A stretch of 64,000 nucleotides of DNA from Piezodorus guildinii (taxonomy: Eukaryota > Arthropoda > Insecta > Hemiptera > Pentatomidae): positions 89,960,021 to 90,024,020 of the forward strand of contig CM041297.1 of assembly GCA_023052935.1 (NCBI GenBank), in the 5' to 3' direction. The notes under the pieces are model-generated. The model was not told the origin of the DNA. It saw nothing but the letters and a program-made list of their open reading frames with translations, and made no database searches. Made by a program: the position numbers and the translations under genes. This document shows positions 41,455 to 52,463 of this stretch, piece after piece (position 1 is the first letter of the stretch; the number at the start of each line of letters is the position of its first letter).

Positions 41455-42525
41455 TAATTCTTTTTAATTGTTTCAACTTTATGTTTATTTAAAACTTGGT
41501 ATCCAGAAGAGAGGTATGTGGAAGTTTTGAGTTGCGCACACTAGATTTCCTCAGCATTCCTGATACAGGTGCGATATATTGTGAAGTTTCTTTCCTTATT
41601 ATAATTTTATTATTCCTCAATCCATTTTTGTGGAATAAATTGTCAAAATCATTTTGTCATTTTCTTCATAATACTTTCATCAATTATTAAATTTCATCCA
41701 ATGATACATTCAATTATTCATATTACATTTCCTATGTGTTCATTAAGATATATAATTTCCATAAATATTTGTCTTTAATAATTCTGTAATTTACATTGTT
41801 TTAAAAATGTACCATTTTCTTTCAAATAAAAAATAGATTTTTGAAAGGCAGATTAAAATAAATTATCCATGTCTGAAGATAACAAGTAATCATGGAAGCA
41901 AACTGAATCCAATCAAAATTTCACGGTTATGAAAAGCTTCTTCTCAGATTTTTAAAAAGCGGTCATAATAAAGCTATAAAAAATGTGGAAAATATTCCAA
42001 AATGAACTTTTTATTTTACTAAAATAAAATTAACAATTGAATTTTAATAGTGATTCCCATTTTATAAAACTTCACAAAAACTATAAATAAGTTTTAAATT
42101 ATTAAATAAGATGTCAATTGATAACAATTTAATTATAATTTGTCATATAATAATCAATACAATGATGTTATAGAAAATGTAAATACATTAATTTGAATTA
42201 AAATTGTATAAATTTAAATACTACTATGAAGGATCTCGAGTATTTGATAAGAAAATTTGATTTAATTTCTTGGCCAAGGATTGTTCTACAAGATCGTGTA
42301 GTCTACTTCTATACTCAATTGCCGTGCTTATCTCTCAACCCAATAAATATTCGTGTAGCTCCATTTTATAACCTAGACGACCCTCATGTACATCTCCCAA
42401 CTCCATAGTTAATCCCCAGGTGATAAAACACTTTTTAAAAAAGGATGTTATTATTTGGAATTGATCAAGAGCCAGAAAATATCCATTCCAATTTTCAACA
42501 ATGAACTCTATAAACATAATTTATT
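41455..42525. other. No gene recognised
   Basis: AT-rich interval; short open frames only. Confidence 0.4.
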
Positions 42526-42527
42526 AT

Positions 42528-44345
42528 AATTTACAACTGTACTAAATAATACAACAAGTAAATATGATATAGGAAAAATGACATGAAAAAGAATTGTAGA
42601 AGAACTACCCAATGGTAGCACTCCTGTAACTATTCTAAACTAGAAGGTTTCGAGGCCATCTTCTTTTCAGATCCCTCGGAGGATTGTCAGGAATCGATGA
42701 GGAAGCTAGGATTGAAACTAGTGGGTTAGCGTGGGAGTGGAGTTTTTCATGGAAGGAGTGATATCTGGTTCGAGCCAGATCAGTTACGAATGGAGCATTT
42801 AGGTCTTTATGGATGAGTTTCTTTGTGATAAAGTAAGGAGCGTTGAGGATTTTACGACGGATTTTGGATTGCAAGCATTGGATTCAGGAAGAATTCGATG
42901 GTTTAGTCGAGCCCCAAAGCTCAACTCCGTAAGTCCATATAGGCCTTATGATAGTCATGTAGAGGAGTCTTTTGTAGTTAAGTGGGAGGTTAGGGCTTTT
43001 GTCAAGTAAGTGTTGAAGCAATCGAAATCGGCGCGCAGTTTTTTGTCGGTTCAGTCTTGTGTGCGGATTCCATGTGAGACGTTTGTCAAGGAGGAGACCT
43101 AGGTAGCGGATCTGTTCAGCCGGGACAAGCGGAATATTATTAAAGGATACAGTAGGACAGGATGTCATTGGTTTACGACGGAGGGTAAAGGCAATTTGGT
43201 GGGATTTGTCTGAATTTATTTTCATTCTCCAATTCTGACACCATATCTGGAGGTCTCTTATGGTCTCTAATGGTTGGGATGTCAGCTGTATAGACGGTGA
43301 AGAGAATGGGTCCGAGGATACTGCCTTGTGGGACGCCAGCAGACTGAACAAAAAGGGATGAATAGGAACTATTGTGATTTATTTTGAAGGATCTGTCAGT
43401 GAGATAGGACTGGATGATGAGGAAGTATGTTGGAGGGAGGAATTTTCGGAGAAGTTTCGCTGTAAAGCAGTCCCGGATGTCAGACTCGGTCAAAAGCCTG
43501 TTCTACGTCGAGAAAGGCTCCAGTGCAGTACAATCTGCGCTCCAAAGCAGAGGAGATTACATCCACCACACGATGACATTGTTGGATAGTGGAATGGGAC
43601 GTTCGGAAGCCAAAATGGTGATCAGGGATTATATTATTGGAATCAAGGATGGGATAGATACGTTTTAGAAGGAGTTTTTCAAGGATTTTTCCCATGATAC
43701 ATAAAAAAGAGATGGGGTGGTAAGAGGACGGTTTTTCTAGTGGCTTTTTGGGTTTATGTATCATTTTTACTGTGGATAATTTCCAGGAGTCAGGAAAATA
43801 TGTTGTGCGGAGTACAGCATTATAAATGTAGGTAAGGAATAGGATGGGTTTTCGTGAAAGGAGTTTTAAAATTTGGGATGTGATATTAAATCTGGCCCAG
43901 GAGCTTTGCGGGAAGGCAGACTATGAATAATACTGGAAATTTCTGAAGGATGAAAAGCTTTAGGCGGAAGGGAAATTTGGAGAGGAATAGTTAATTCTGC
44001 TTCAATACATTCAATGTGATCGGGATTAAGGATATCAGGGTGTGGAATAAAAGTTTTAAGAAGGTGCTGACCAAAGAGCTGAGCTTTTTCCTCGTCTGAT
44101 CTTGTCCAGCTTTGGGATTCAGTAAGGAGTGGATGATTGAAGTATTTAAATTTGAGTAGCTTCTTAGTGGTCGTCCATAATGTTTTGTGAGTAGTGTTGA
44201 GATTTTCAGTAAAGTTTAATAAATTTTGAATTTTTTTATTTCTGTTTTTAGTTTGTTAGTTAGTTTAGTATAATAAGTTTTATCGGATGGGTAATTTGAA
44301 TTAAAATGTTGAAATCATTGTGGATCATGTGAGTTTCAACCCTAA
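42528..44345 (-). mobile_element. Jockey LINE family 2, decayed copy lacking the YADD segment
   Basis: Minus-strand RT blocks appear in three frames. KLTNKLKTEIKKFK near the right edge is followed by a SYHPISFL-type block, HHFGFRTSHSTI, GAFLDVEQAFDRV (43764-43480), GVPQGSILGPILFTVYTADI (43493-43173), IRYLGLLLDKRLTW and IIRPIWTYGVELWGS. The tail is SSSIPDNPPRDLKRRWPR (42874-42635), then a 3' UTR with ACCCAATGGTAGCAC reversed. Between YTADI and LQIWCQNW the sequence jumps, deleting the region that should hold YADD. The right edge is cut by the Harbinger element; a short IREII-like codon run just past 48594 suggests the LINE once continued there. Confidence 0.8.
44343..44345. repeat. Harbinger target duplication, left (TAA)
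   Basis: TAA directly before the terminal GGCCCGGTTGCAC; matched by TAA at 48592-48594. Confidence 0.8.
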
Positions 44346-45019
44346 GGCCCGGTTGCACCAACAGCCTGTGTTAAAGTTAACTTTTGCTGTTAACTAACCC
44401 GGGTTAAAAGCTAATCATGATTAAAGTTTTTGTCTAGTTGCACCCACAAATTTTTAATTCGAGTTAGTTAACATGGGTTAGTGCGGGACGTCATCATATT
44501 CGTGACGTATTTAACAACTCCAAACCCTCTAGACAGAGACAGTTAGGTTATATTGAAATGATTGTTTTACTCTGCCGATTAATATATATTAATACAATAA
44601 TGGATATAATTAGTTGACCGTTGAGAATTAATAATGAAACATTTTAAGATCTATTGAATATCAAGGAAGCTGGATTGTATTGTGAAACCAGACAGACAAT
44701 GAGTATCTAAATGGAATAAAAACTATAGTATATAAAATGTTATTAGATGTATTCGAAAAAAATAATAAATTAAATCAAGTACAATGAAATTAAAAATGAA
44801 TCCAGGACAAAAAACCTTAACGTTAATAACAATAAATTGATCAATAATAAACCAAAAATTGATGACAATATGAACAATAAATAGTAAAACCTAAACAAAA
44901 AACTATAACAGATCTTTACCAGAATGAAAATAATAAAAAAACAATTATAGGTAATATCAATAATGCGATAAATATAGACATGATAAGTGGAAGAAATAGA
45001 AATATATACCATAATCAAA

Positions 45020-45421
45020 AAATGCAATTTATACCTCATCTATCCAAAGAAATTAAGAGAACACTTGTTGAATTTAATTCACCACAGACAAAATTAGGAC
45101 TATATAACCATAATAAACTAAGTAATCATTTATCAAACATTAAAGATTTTACCACACGAAAAACTGAATGTTATTTATAAAATAAATTGTATAGATTGTG
45201 ATAAGATATACATAGGAGAAACCTCTAAAAAGATCACAACTAGAGTCAAACAACACAGCAATAATTGTAAAAATATAAACACTACAGCATTTGCACAACA
45301 CAGTCTTCAGCTTAATCACAATTTTGATTTTGAAAAACCTACAATATTGGATATAGAAAAACAATCGAATCTATATATAAACAAAAATATAAAAGATACT
45401 ATAAATTATAAAACAGATTGA
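45020..45421 (+). pseudogene. Penelope-like retroelement C-terminus with GIY-YIG endonuclease
   Basis: One frame gives IPHLSKEIKRTLVEFN, YNHNKLSNHLSNIKD, then ends at a stop (45180). The next frame picks up from 45167 with NVIYKINCIDCDKIYIGETS (the I-Y-K-I...Y-I-G pair that names the family), TRVKQHSNN, AFAQHSLQLNHNFD and ILDIEKQ, ending at TGA 45421. The Cys pair between Y-K-I and Y-I-G, the Arg of TRVKQH and the later Glu of DIEKQ are the expected metal/catalytic landmarks of Penelope GIY-YIG domains. One frameshift near 45165 and truncation of RT make it a pseudogene. Confidence 0.8.
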
Positions 45422-45668
45422 AAACACCTCTCACAAGCAGTTCTTGCTACAATTGGGAAATTAAAATTTGTAAACCTTACCTTAGTGACCTATATTTAAT
45501 AATAAATCAGTGTATACTTACTACAGTAAATAGTATGACCCTAATTCATCAGGGGCCAAAGAATATGTCAGTTAAATGGGTATTTTTTCCTTAGTGTTAA
45601 TTTAAAAAACAAACCAATTTTATGGCATAAATTTTTGACAAAATTTTAATCAAAAATGGATAATTTTT

Positions 45669-46586
45669 ACTTTCACTTACTATATATAGTAAGGAAAGTA
45701 TTGCGATCGTGAAAATTTTCGAATTCCAGTTTTCAACGGAAATACACGTTTTAGGGTCCCCTGAGTCCAAATAACCAAGTCCCGCAAAAAGGTCTGTGTG
45801 TGTGTGTGTCGTGTGTGTGTTGTGTCTGTGGTAACTCCCGGGCGGAAACGGTAAGTCCTATGAAACTGAAATTTCATATTTAAGACAACTATACGCCCGA
45901 GACGTGACAAAACTTTTTTCATCAAAATGAGCTTACCAGAAGAGGCACTTTATACCATGCATTTTGCACCTTTTTTCGATTTTCTCAAAAACGGTTCCGA
46001 CGATTTTGATTAAACTCGCTATATCGATGTAAAATTAAATGGGCTTTAATATCATATAGGTTTTATTTGGATAAAAATGGTCTGACAGGGCTTAAATGCC
46101 GATATTTTAAATTTTCTTCCTCTAAAGTACCTTTAATTTTTTAGATTCAATAATAATAACTAGATTATCTTGTTAGCGCTGATGAAAAACAGGTAAATAT
46201 ATAAATTGAATAAATTCGATACCCAACTAAAGGAGAAAACAGAAAAAATATATTTTTAATGAAATTTTTCGTTTTTGAACATAAGAGCAGTAATATACAT
46301 GTATGATATACCGTTGGAAAGCTAAAGATTTTAGAAAAAATATCATCTCATACACAAGCTTTTAGAAGTTAATAGAGAGTGATGAGAAGAAGATAAAACT
46401 AACTGATTATTTTAGATAATAATATAATAGATTTTTTAATAAAACACATGTTTATATATAAATTCAATTTGATTAATTTCTTAATAGTTTCACGTATTTT
46501 TATCTCTAACTGTATTTGAAAATTCTTTCATTGATTTTAAAAATCGAGGTAAGTGAAAGTCGTGTGTTGCCCGCAACAGATTTTTT
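45669..46586 (+). mobile_element. R-family element, full-length copy R2
   Basis: Left end ACTTTCACTTACTATATATAG; right end GTAAGTGAAAGT, CGTGTGTTGCCC, GCAACAGATTTTTT. The internal TG tract (45792-45831) is interrupted by TC. It sits inside the Penelope-like fragment. Confidence 0.85.
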
Positions 46587-46718
46587 AAATTTTAAATGAA
46601 TTTCGGGTAAGTATAATTTTTTTGTAACACTGTTATGCATATTTTTGGTAATGTTTTTAGTTAATATTTAAAAAGTTATTTTATAATGTTAATTGATAAT
46701 TTTTTGATGTATTTTAGT

Positions 46719-46757
46719 GAGTCCTGATGATGGGGAAGGCCCTCGAAATGTTGGCTC
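46719..46757 (+). ncRNA. Hammerhead-ribozyme-like motif of the Penelope-like element (H3)
   Basis: GAGTC, CTGATGA, T, GGGG, AAGGC, CCTC, GAAAT, GTT, GGCTC. GAGTC pairs with GGCTC (stem I, one G.U), GGGG pairs with CCTC (stem II, one G.U). Stem sequences differ from H1/H2 but pairing is retained. GAAAT replaces GAAAC, so it may be weakened. Confidence 0.6.
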
Positions 46758-46989
46758 GTTTTAAAGTTAATTGTAATAAACTGTTTTGGGAAGATTTAGA
46801 AACCTACAAATTATTTATTATCATTTTTCATTCTTCCAATTAACCTATTTTTATTATTAATCAATTTACTGAATTAAGGGAAAAAAATATGTAAATAAAA
46901 TACAAAAATCAGACTTTATTGATAAATATAAACAAATAAATTACCACTTGACAACAAAAGAGGGAAAGGTTAATTGATTTAATAACACA

Positions 46990-47890
46990 GATTGCAATTT
47001 ATACAAAATTATGTCATTTCCTTTCATCTTGAAAATTTTGTGTCGACAAGTGCTCTGTGAAAAGCTATATCACTTTCACATATAATTTCTGACGGTGAAA
47101 CAACATCAGGAAAGTAATCTTCTGGTTCTGGTACGTTGTAGATGTCCTGGGTTTCTATTGCAATGTTGTGGAGGACAGCTACAGCTACAATAATATTTAG
47201 GGCTTTTTTTGGATCCATTCGAATTCCATTGGCAAGGCAAGGAAATCTTCTTTCCATAAAACTGAACGCTCTCTCAATGATTGTTTGATTTTTGTGTGAC
47301 AATTGATTTTTCTTCAGCAGCATTTGTTGGGTTTAAAATTGGTGTCAGTAAATATGTTTTGCAGCCATAACTACTATCTCCTAGAAGCCAAAAATCTCCA
47401 AATTCTCTTGACTCAAATCTCACTCGTAATGCACTTTAATTGAAAATCCAACTGTCATGCACAGAGTCAGGATTTTCAAGTTCCCATTGCACACTACTTG
47501 TATATTTAATGAAAACCACCCTTTTCTATTTCAAAATAGTTTTGTATTAGCTCCACTTAGAGACTGGATTTTAATATGAGTGCAGTCAATCGCACCAATT
47601 ACTCAAGAAAACATTTTATCCTGTAGAAATCTGACACTGTTTTGTTTTTATCAACTTCTGTTACGGACATTTTAATTAAATCACTTGACTTCCTGGCTAT
47701 TAATGCTGTTATGCGTGGAATACTTCTATAAAATGTAGATTTATCAATATTAATGATGTCGCTAAGAACCTGCTGGTAACTACTAGTAGCATAATACCTC
47801 TTGAGGTATTAGAGTATCATAAGCAGAATATGATGCAAAATCATTAATACTAAAAAGGTCCACATCTTCCTAAATTTCAAAAAGATTCCT
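46990..47890 (-). pseudogene. Harbinger transposase, catalytic part
   Basis: The C-terminal frame (47323-47024) reads NQTIIERAFSFMERRFPCL, then DPKKALNIIVAVAVLHNIA, typical of the HARBI1 DDE nuclease end (IER.FG..K.RF..L and A...VLHN). Upstream, in broken frames, are a DSVHDSWIF-like block, a GDFWLLGDSSYGC-like block (GDSGYG in the family) and YLLTPILNP. The central Asp-containing blocks are recognisable but interrupted by frameshifts, so the copy is not functional. Confidence 0.8.
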
Positions 47891-48405
47891 CCTTACTTTG
47901 TAAAGCTTGTTCCTAGGAAGTATATATATATCAGTTGCATTATATCTTCATCTGATGTTGAATATTTATTTGAAGAGATTGTGTTCATTTTTCCTGGGTG
48001 TATTGGGATAAATGTTACGAAAATATTCAGAAAAAAACAAACTAAAACTGACACAAACAATGTTTCAAAGAGTAACTGGTTTGAAAGTGTTATGGATGTT
48101 CCTGTTTGTAGGATATGATTCAAAATCATTAATATTAAAATTGTCAATCATATTTAGCGCTGTTTCTTTTCGAAATCTGTACCTTCTTATGAATTCCACA
48201 TCATCGTAAATTTCAAATGGATTCCTCCTTACTTTGTAAAGCTTGTTCCTAGAAAGTATATTTACCAATTGTATTATATCCTTATCTGATGTTGAGTATT
48301 CATATGAAGAGATTGTGTTCATTTTCTTCGGTGTATTAGGATAAATATCACGAAAACATTCAGAAAAAAACAAACTGAAACTGACACAAACAATGTTTGA
48401 AAGCT
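47814..48405 (-). repeat. Tandem duplication of the Harbinger transposase 5' region
   Basis: Segments 47814-48076 and 48108-48405 align closely over RNPFEIYDD/TCCTCCTTACTTTGTAAAG, CTGATGTTGA, AGAGATTGTGTTCATTTT and CAAACTGAAACTGACACAAAC. The left unit lacks ~40 bp present in the right unit. Confidence 0.8.
48065..48373 (-). pseudogene. Harbinger transposase N-terminal fragment
   Basis: The frame contains SRNKLYKVRRNPFEIYDDVE, then EFIRRYRFRKETALNMIDNF, matching the conserved N-terminal block of HARBI1-like transposases (NP.E...D..F...YRF.K..V..L). It is the right-hand unit of a tandem duplication; the duplication separates it from the catalytic part. Confidence 0.75.
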
Positions 48406-48591
48406 AAAGTAACAGTAGAAAGGTAACATTGACATCGGATAATCGAGGTAGGAAGGTGAATTAACTTAACACCATCACTTAACATAGAGTTAGGGCTAAT
48501 TATGATTGGTGCAATGGAATTTCTGCTAACCCGTGATTTACTTATCCAGATTAGTAAAGTTAAAGTTGAACACGGTCAGTGCAACCGGGCC

Positions 48592-48594
48592 TAA
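48592..48594. repeat. Harbinger target duplication, right (TAA)
   Basis: TAA directly after the terminal GTGCAACCGGGCC. Confidence 0.8.
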
Positions 48595-48852
48595 GTGGGT
48601 TAATATTATTTCTCTGATGTCATCTAAGATGAATTATCTCATGACAATAGATACTACATAGAGGGTATAGTAAAAATAGAGTTGGGCAAAATATTCTATC
48701 GATAATGGATGAAGTATTATTCATCATCTATTTGAATGTTTTGAATAACAGATGTATACATGTGTTACTGGTAAATTGAATTTACCTGTCATATTTTATC
48801 GAAGATAATTGGAATGAAAATTTAGCAAATAAATATTATTTGTTAAACATCA

Positions 48853-48995
48853 CAAAAAAAAAAAAAACCTGTACCTCTATACCCTTTAGGCTAGCCACTT
48901 TATAGAGGCTGGGAGTATCCTCGTTCCCCAGCTGAAATAACAAAACAAATAATATTCTGCCACAGCCAGGATTCCACTGAACCACTTTACTCCCT
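48853..48995 (-). repeat. SINE family B, decayed copy B4
   Basis: On the minus strand: GTGGTTCAGTGG (A-box region), ATCCTGGCTGTGGCAG, then AGTATCCTCG/CCCAGCC reversed body, ending GGTATAGAGGTACAGG followed by 13 T. The TACAGG-T(n) end is the same as in B1. The middle of the body is deleted. Confidence 0.55.
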
Positions 48996-49565
48996 AAATA
49001 TCACTGAAATATCATTAAATTAGTAAAAAATAAATTAAATTATTTTAATAAATAAAATTTTAGATCCATTTTTTATTAATACAGTTGTCTGATACCAAGT
49101 TCAATAAAAAGTAATAGAAATAAATATAAAGTAATATAAATCAATATAAAGTAATAGAAACTCTATTCCCGCAGGCGCGATTGAAATAGTTGTACAATAT
49201 TGGGAAATAGCATGTTTGTTAACCTAATGAGGTGATACCTCAGTAAATAAAAACCTCAAATGTAAAAGAAACTGGAAAAATGTAAGGAAACATCAAATTC
49301 CATATAAAAAACATTGTGAAAAAAAAACAAACAATTGAATAAACATTATACTAATTATCCCCAACTCAGGGAAAATAAAATATTTTTCATTTTCAAATCC
49401 ATGTATATAATTATATTTTTAATATAATAGCGTTCAGATGATAATTTTTTAATTATTGAATTTAAAAATGAAAATAGCAATCATGATAATAGTTGAAATT
49501 ATGACATTCTTAATGTTATAAAACAGAATATGTCTTAAATTAAAATAATATTTTAATCCCTTCAA
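48996..49565. other. No gene recognised
   Basis: AT-rich; small A-rich tandem-like stretch AAATCAATATAAAGTAATAGA near 49110-49160. Confidence 0.4.
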
Positions 49566-49571
49566 TTCCTA

Positions 49572-49917
49572 GGCCCCCAAAATCCGGTTACAAATAAAAT
49601 CATCCATAAAGACCTAAATATCCTTTTAGTTGAAGACTTAGCCCGATACAGATATACATCCTTTCATTCCAAACTTCCGGCCCACTCAAACCCGCTTATC
49701 CGCGACCTTTCCTCAACATCTATTCCTGACAATCCACCGAGATGACTTAAAAGAAGATGGCCAAGAGACCTCTTACCGTAAATTGGACACTGGAGTGCTA
49801 CCAATGGGTAGTTTCTTCACAGGACAATCACGTGTCTTAATCTCATATCAATCCCATTTACTTGATGTATTGTATCAATACAGTTGTAAATTTCTTTAAA
49901 TAAATAAATAAAAAAAA
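49572..49917 (+). mobile_element. Jockey LINE family 2, 3' fragment with tail
   Basis: Plus strand codons give ATAAAATCATCCATAAAGAC (KIIHKDLNIL), LARYRYTSFHSKLPAHSNPL, SSTSIPDNPPR and LKRRWPRDLLP. The 3' UTR follows with GAGTGCTACCAATGGGTAG, and the element ends AAATAAATAAATAAAAAAAA. It is 5'-truncated. Its tail directly abuts a family 1 copy. Confidence 0.75.
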
Positions 49918-51571
49918 TCCGGAAAATCTACCAAATTACCCACAATACATAATGGATTTGATCAGAGCTAAGAGAAAAGCAAGGAAAATATGGCAGACAA
50001 ATAGACTACCTCCATAAAACGTTCATTTAACAAACTAAACAATGAACTGAAAAGACAAATACGAAATTTCAATCAGGAAAATTATCACACATACATTCAA
50101 AATCTCTCCACAGACAATGGAAGCTTGTGGAGACACACCAAGAGACTTCTGAAGCATCGGCAGGTGTCAACACCACTTTGAAAAGATGATGGTTCCTGGG
50201 TCGTGTCGGACAGAGAGAAATCAGAAATGTTTGCTAGCCACCTCTCTACAGTTTTTTCACCCTACAATATCAACTCGAACCCTGAGCACTAGGACTTAAT
50301 ACTCAGTTCTCTGGACATTCCCCTGCATTTATCTCTCCCTCCTTCTCCCATATCCCCATCTCACATCACCAAACAAACTAAAATGTTAAAAAGAAAGAAA
50401 GCCCCTGGGTATGACTTAATCAATGCCTAAGTGCTCCAGCAAATGCCCAGGAAGGCTATTGTGTTTCTTACTTCCATTTATAATGCTATATTAAGGACAA
50501 ATAAATTTCCTATTCAATGGAAGTACTCCTATATTTCCATGATTCACAAGCCTGGAAAAGAAAAATACTCAGCTTCATCATACAGACCTATTGGCTTACT
50601 TCCCATCTGTGCCAAAAGTTTTGAAAAACTACTATATAAAAGAATTCTCACTATACTAACAGACCAGAACATTTTACCAAATCATTAATTCGGTTTCCGT
50701 GCTTAACACTCCACCACACAACAATTACATAGAGTTACTGACTACATAGCTACTGCAATGGAAGAAAAGAAATATACTACTGGAGTATTTCTGGATGTTT
50801 CAGAGGCATTTGATAGAGTCTGGCACCAGGGTCTACTCTTTAAACTCAAAATAGCACTCCTTTCCACCTACTACTTCATTATGCAATGCTACTTGACTGG
50901 TGTAAACACTGGAAAATAAAACTTAATCATAACAAATCCCAACATATCATATTCTCCCTTCGACGTGAAACCTGTCCTCCTGTACATCTCGAAAATGAAC
51001 CAATCCCTCAAACTGACTGAGTATGCTACCTAGGACTAATATTTGACAGAAGGATGACATGGGGACCCCACATCACAGCAAAACGAAAGACCCTACTGAA
51101 CCAACGATTTTGACTCTTATATTCTCTACTAGGATGGCGCTCCAAATTAGACCTCAGACAAAAACTCAAAACTTACAATTACTTACTAAAACCAATTTGG
51201 ACTTATGCTTCACAAATTTTTGGAATCGCAAAAAAAAAACACATTAAAAAATTACAGATATTTCTAGCCAAAACTTTCAGGACAGTCACACAAGCCCCCT
51301 GATATGTAAGCAACATAACATTACACAAAGATTTACGCATGGAAACTGTACAAGAACAAATACAGACTCACTACAAAAAATGTCACAAGCTTCTAGGACA
51401 TCCCAATAAACTCATACAAGACATGGCTACAGAAGACATGCCTAATAACATCCGCAGGAGGCTGAGAAGGAGTTGGATGAGAGACCACCTCAAATAAAAA
51501 AAAATAAAAATAGAAAATCAAGACTGAAGAATAGCCACTGGGTAATTCTCTTCCTCATGCCTGACATGCCT
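49918..51571 (+). mobile_element. Jockey LINE family 1, decayed copy with RT deletion
   Basis: It is collinear with the full-length copy at 19-21 kb, from about residue 270 of ORF2 onward: CCCACAATACATAATGGA (PQYI.DLIRAKRKARK), WQTNRLPP, KAPGYDLINA, FPIQWKYSYISMIHKP, SYRPIGLLPICAKSFEKLLY, GVFLDVSEAFDRVWHQGLLF. It then jumps from CYLTG into the KLNHNKSQHI-type thumb, removing GVPQGS and YADD. The C-terminus LRRSWMRDHLK is followed by the family 3' UTR (CCACTGGGTAAT...CTCATGCCTGACATGCC), where R3 has inserted. Confidence 0.8.
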
Positions 51572-51575
51572 TTTT

Positions 51576-51769
51576 ACTTTCTCTTACTATATATAGTAAG
51601 GGAAAGTATTGCGATCGTGAAAATTTTCGAATTCCAGTTTTCAACGGAAATACACATTTTAGGGTCCCCTGAGTCCAAATAACCAAGTCCCTAAGAAGGT
51701 CTGTGTGTGTGTGTGTGTGGTAACTCCTGGGCGGAAACGGTAAGTCCTATGAAACTGAAATTTCATATG
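51576..51769 (+). mobile_element. R-family element, truncated copy R3
   Basis: It has the left end ACTTTCTCTTACTATATATAG through the TG tract and GAAATTTCATATG, then stops. It interrupts the 3' UTR of the Jockey family 1 copy. Confidence 0.75.
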
Positions 51770-51779
51770 TCTTATATGA

Positions 51780-52463
51780 CACAACACGCCGAATCAAAAG
51801 TTTTACAATCTATAATTTGAAGAGTTTACTAAATTATATAAAATACGTCTATTAGCAGGTTTCAGCAACTCCGAGCCATAATTAGATTTGATGTATTATT
51901 ACTTTCACTTACTATATATAGTTAGGGGAAGTATTGCGATCGTAAAAATTTTCTAATTCCAGTTTTCAACGTTTTAGGGTTCCCTGAGTCCAAATAACCA
52001 AGTCCCGCAAGGTCTGTGTGTGTGTGTGTGTGGTAACTCGCGGGCGGAAACGGTAAGTCCTATGAAACTGAAATTTCATATTTAAGACAACTATACGCCC
52101 GAGACGTGAAAAAACTTTTTTCATCAAAATGAGCTAACCAGAAGAGGCACTTTATACCATGCATTTTGCACCTTTTTTCGATTTTCTCGAAAACGGTTCC
52201 GACAATTTTAATTAAACTCGCTATATCGATGTAAAATTTAATGGGCTTTATTATCATGTAGGTTTTATTCTGATTAAAATGGTCTGACAGGGCTTAAATG
52301 CCGATATTTTCTTCCCCTAAAGTACCTTTAATTTTGTAGATTCAATAAAAATAACTATATTATCTTGTTAACGCTGATGAAAAACAGGTAAATATATAAA
52401 TTGAATAAATTCGATACCCAACTACAGGAGAAAACAGAAAAAATATTTTTTTAATGCAATTTT
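51780..52463 (+). repeat. Left arm of a 4.1-kb inverted structure
   Basis: This runs from GACACAACACGCCGAATC through the first ~560 bp of R4 and matches 55884-55180 in reverse, including the private variants GTTAGGGGAAGTATTGCG and AACGTTTTAGGGTTCCC. Shared private variants mean the arms are copies of one another and not independent R insertions. Confidence 0.85.

Larger units (their letters stand above)
44780..46810 (+). mobile_element. Penelope-like element fragment (GIY-YIG) interrupted by R2
   Basis: Readable parts in order are the end of the RT/linker (MQFIPHLSKEIKRTLVEFN, NKLSNHLSNIKD at 45020-45140), the GIY-YIG nuclease (45167-45421), and AT-rich 3' UTR. The R2 insertion (45669-46586) follows, then a hammerhead-like core (46719-46757) and a short tail. 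The RT domain proper is missing, so the copy is 5'-truncated. Lying within the Harbinger borders, it inserted after that transposon. Confidence 0.75.
44346..48591 (-). mobile_element. PIF/Harbinger DNA transposon with nested insertions
   Basis: The termini are perfect for 13 bp (GGCCCGGTTGCAC, and its complement at 48579-48591), then imperfect for about 25 bp more (GTGTTAAAGTTAACTTT against GTGTTCAACTTTAACTTT). Both sides carry TAA, the Harbinger target. A HARBI1-like transposase is encoded on the minus strand (47024-48373) with frame breaks. The left half is occupied by a Penelope-like fragment (about 44.78-46.8 kb) which itself carries R-family copy R2. A second Myb-like ORF, usual for Harbinger, was not seen. 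Confidence 0.85.
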
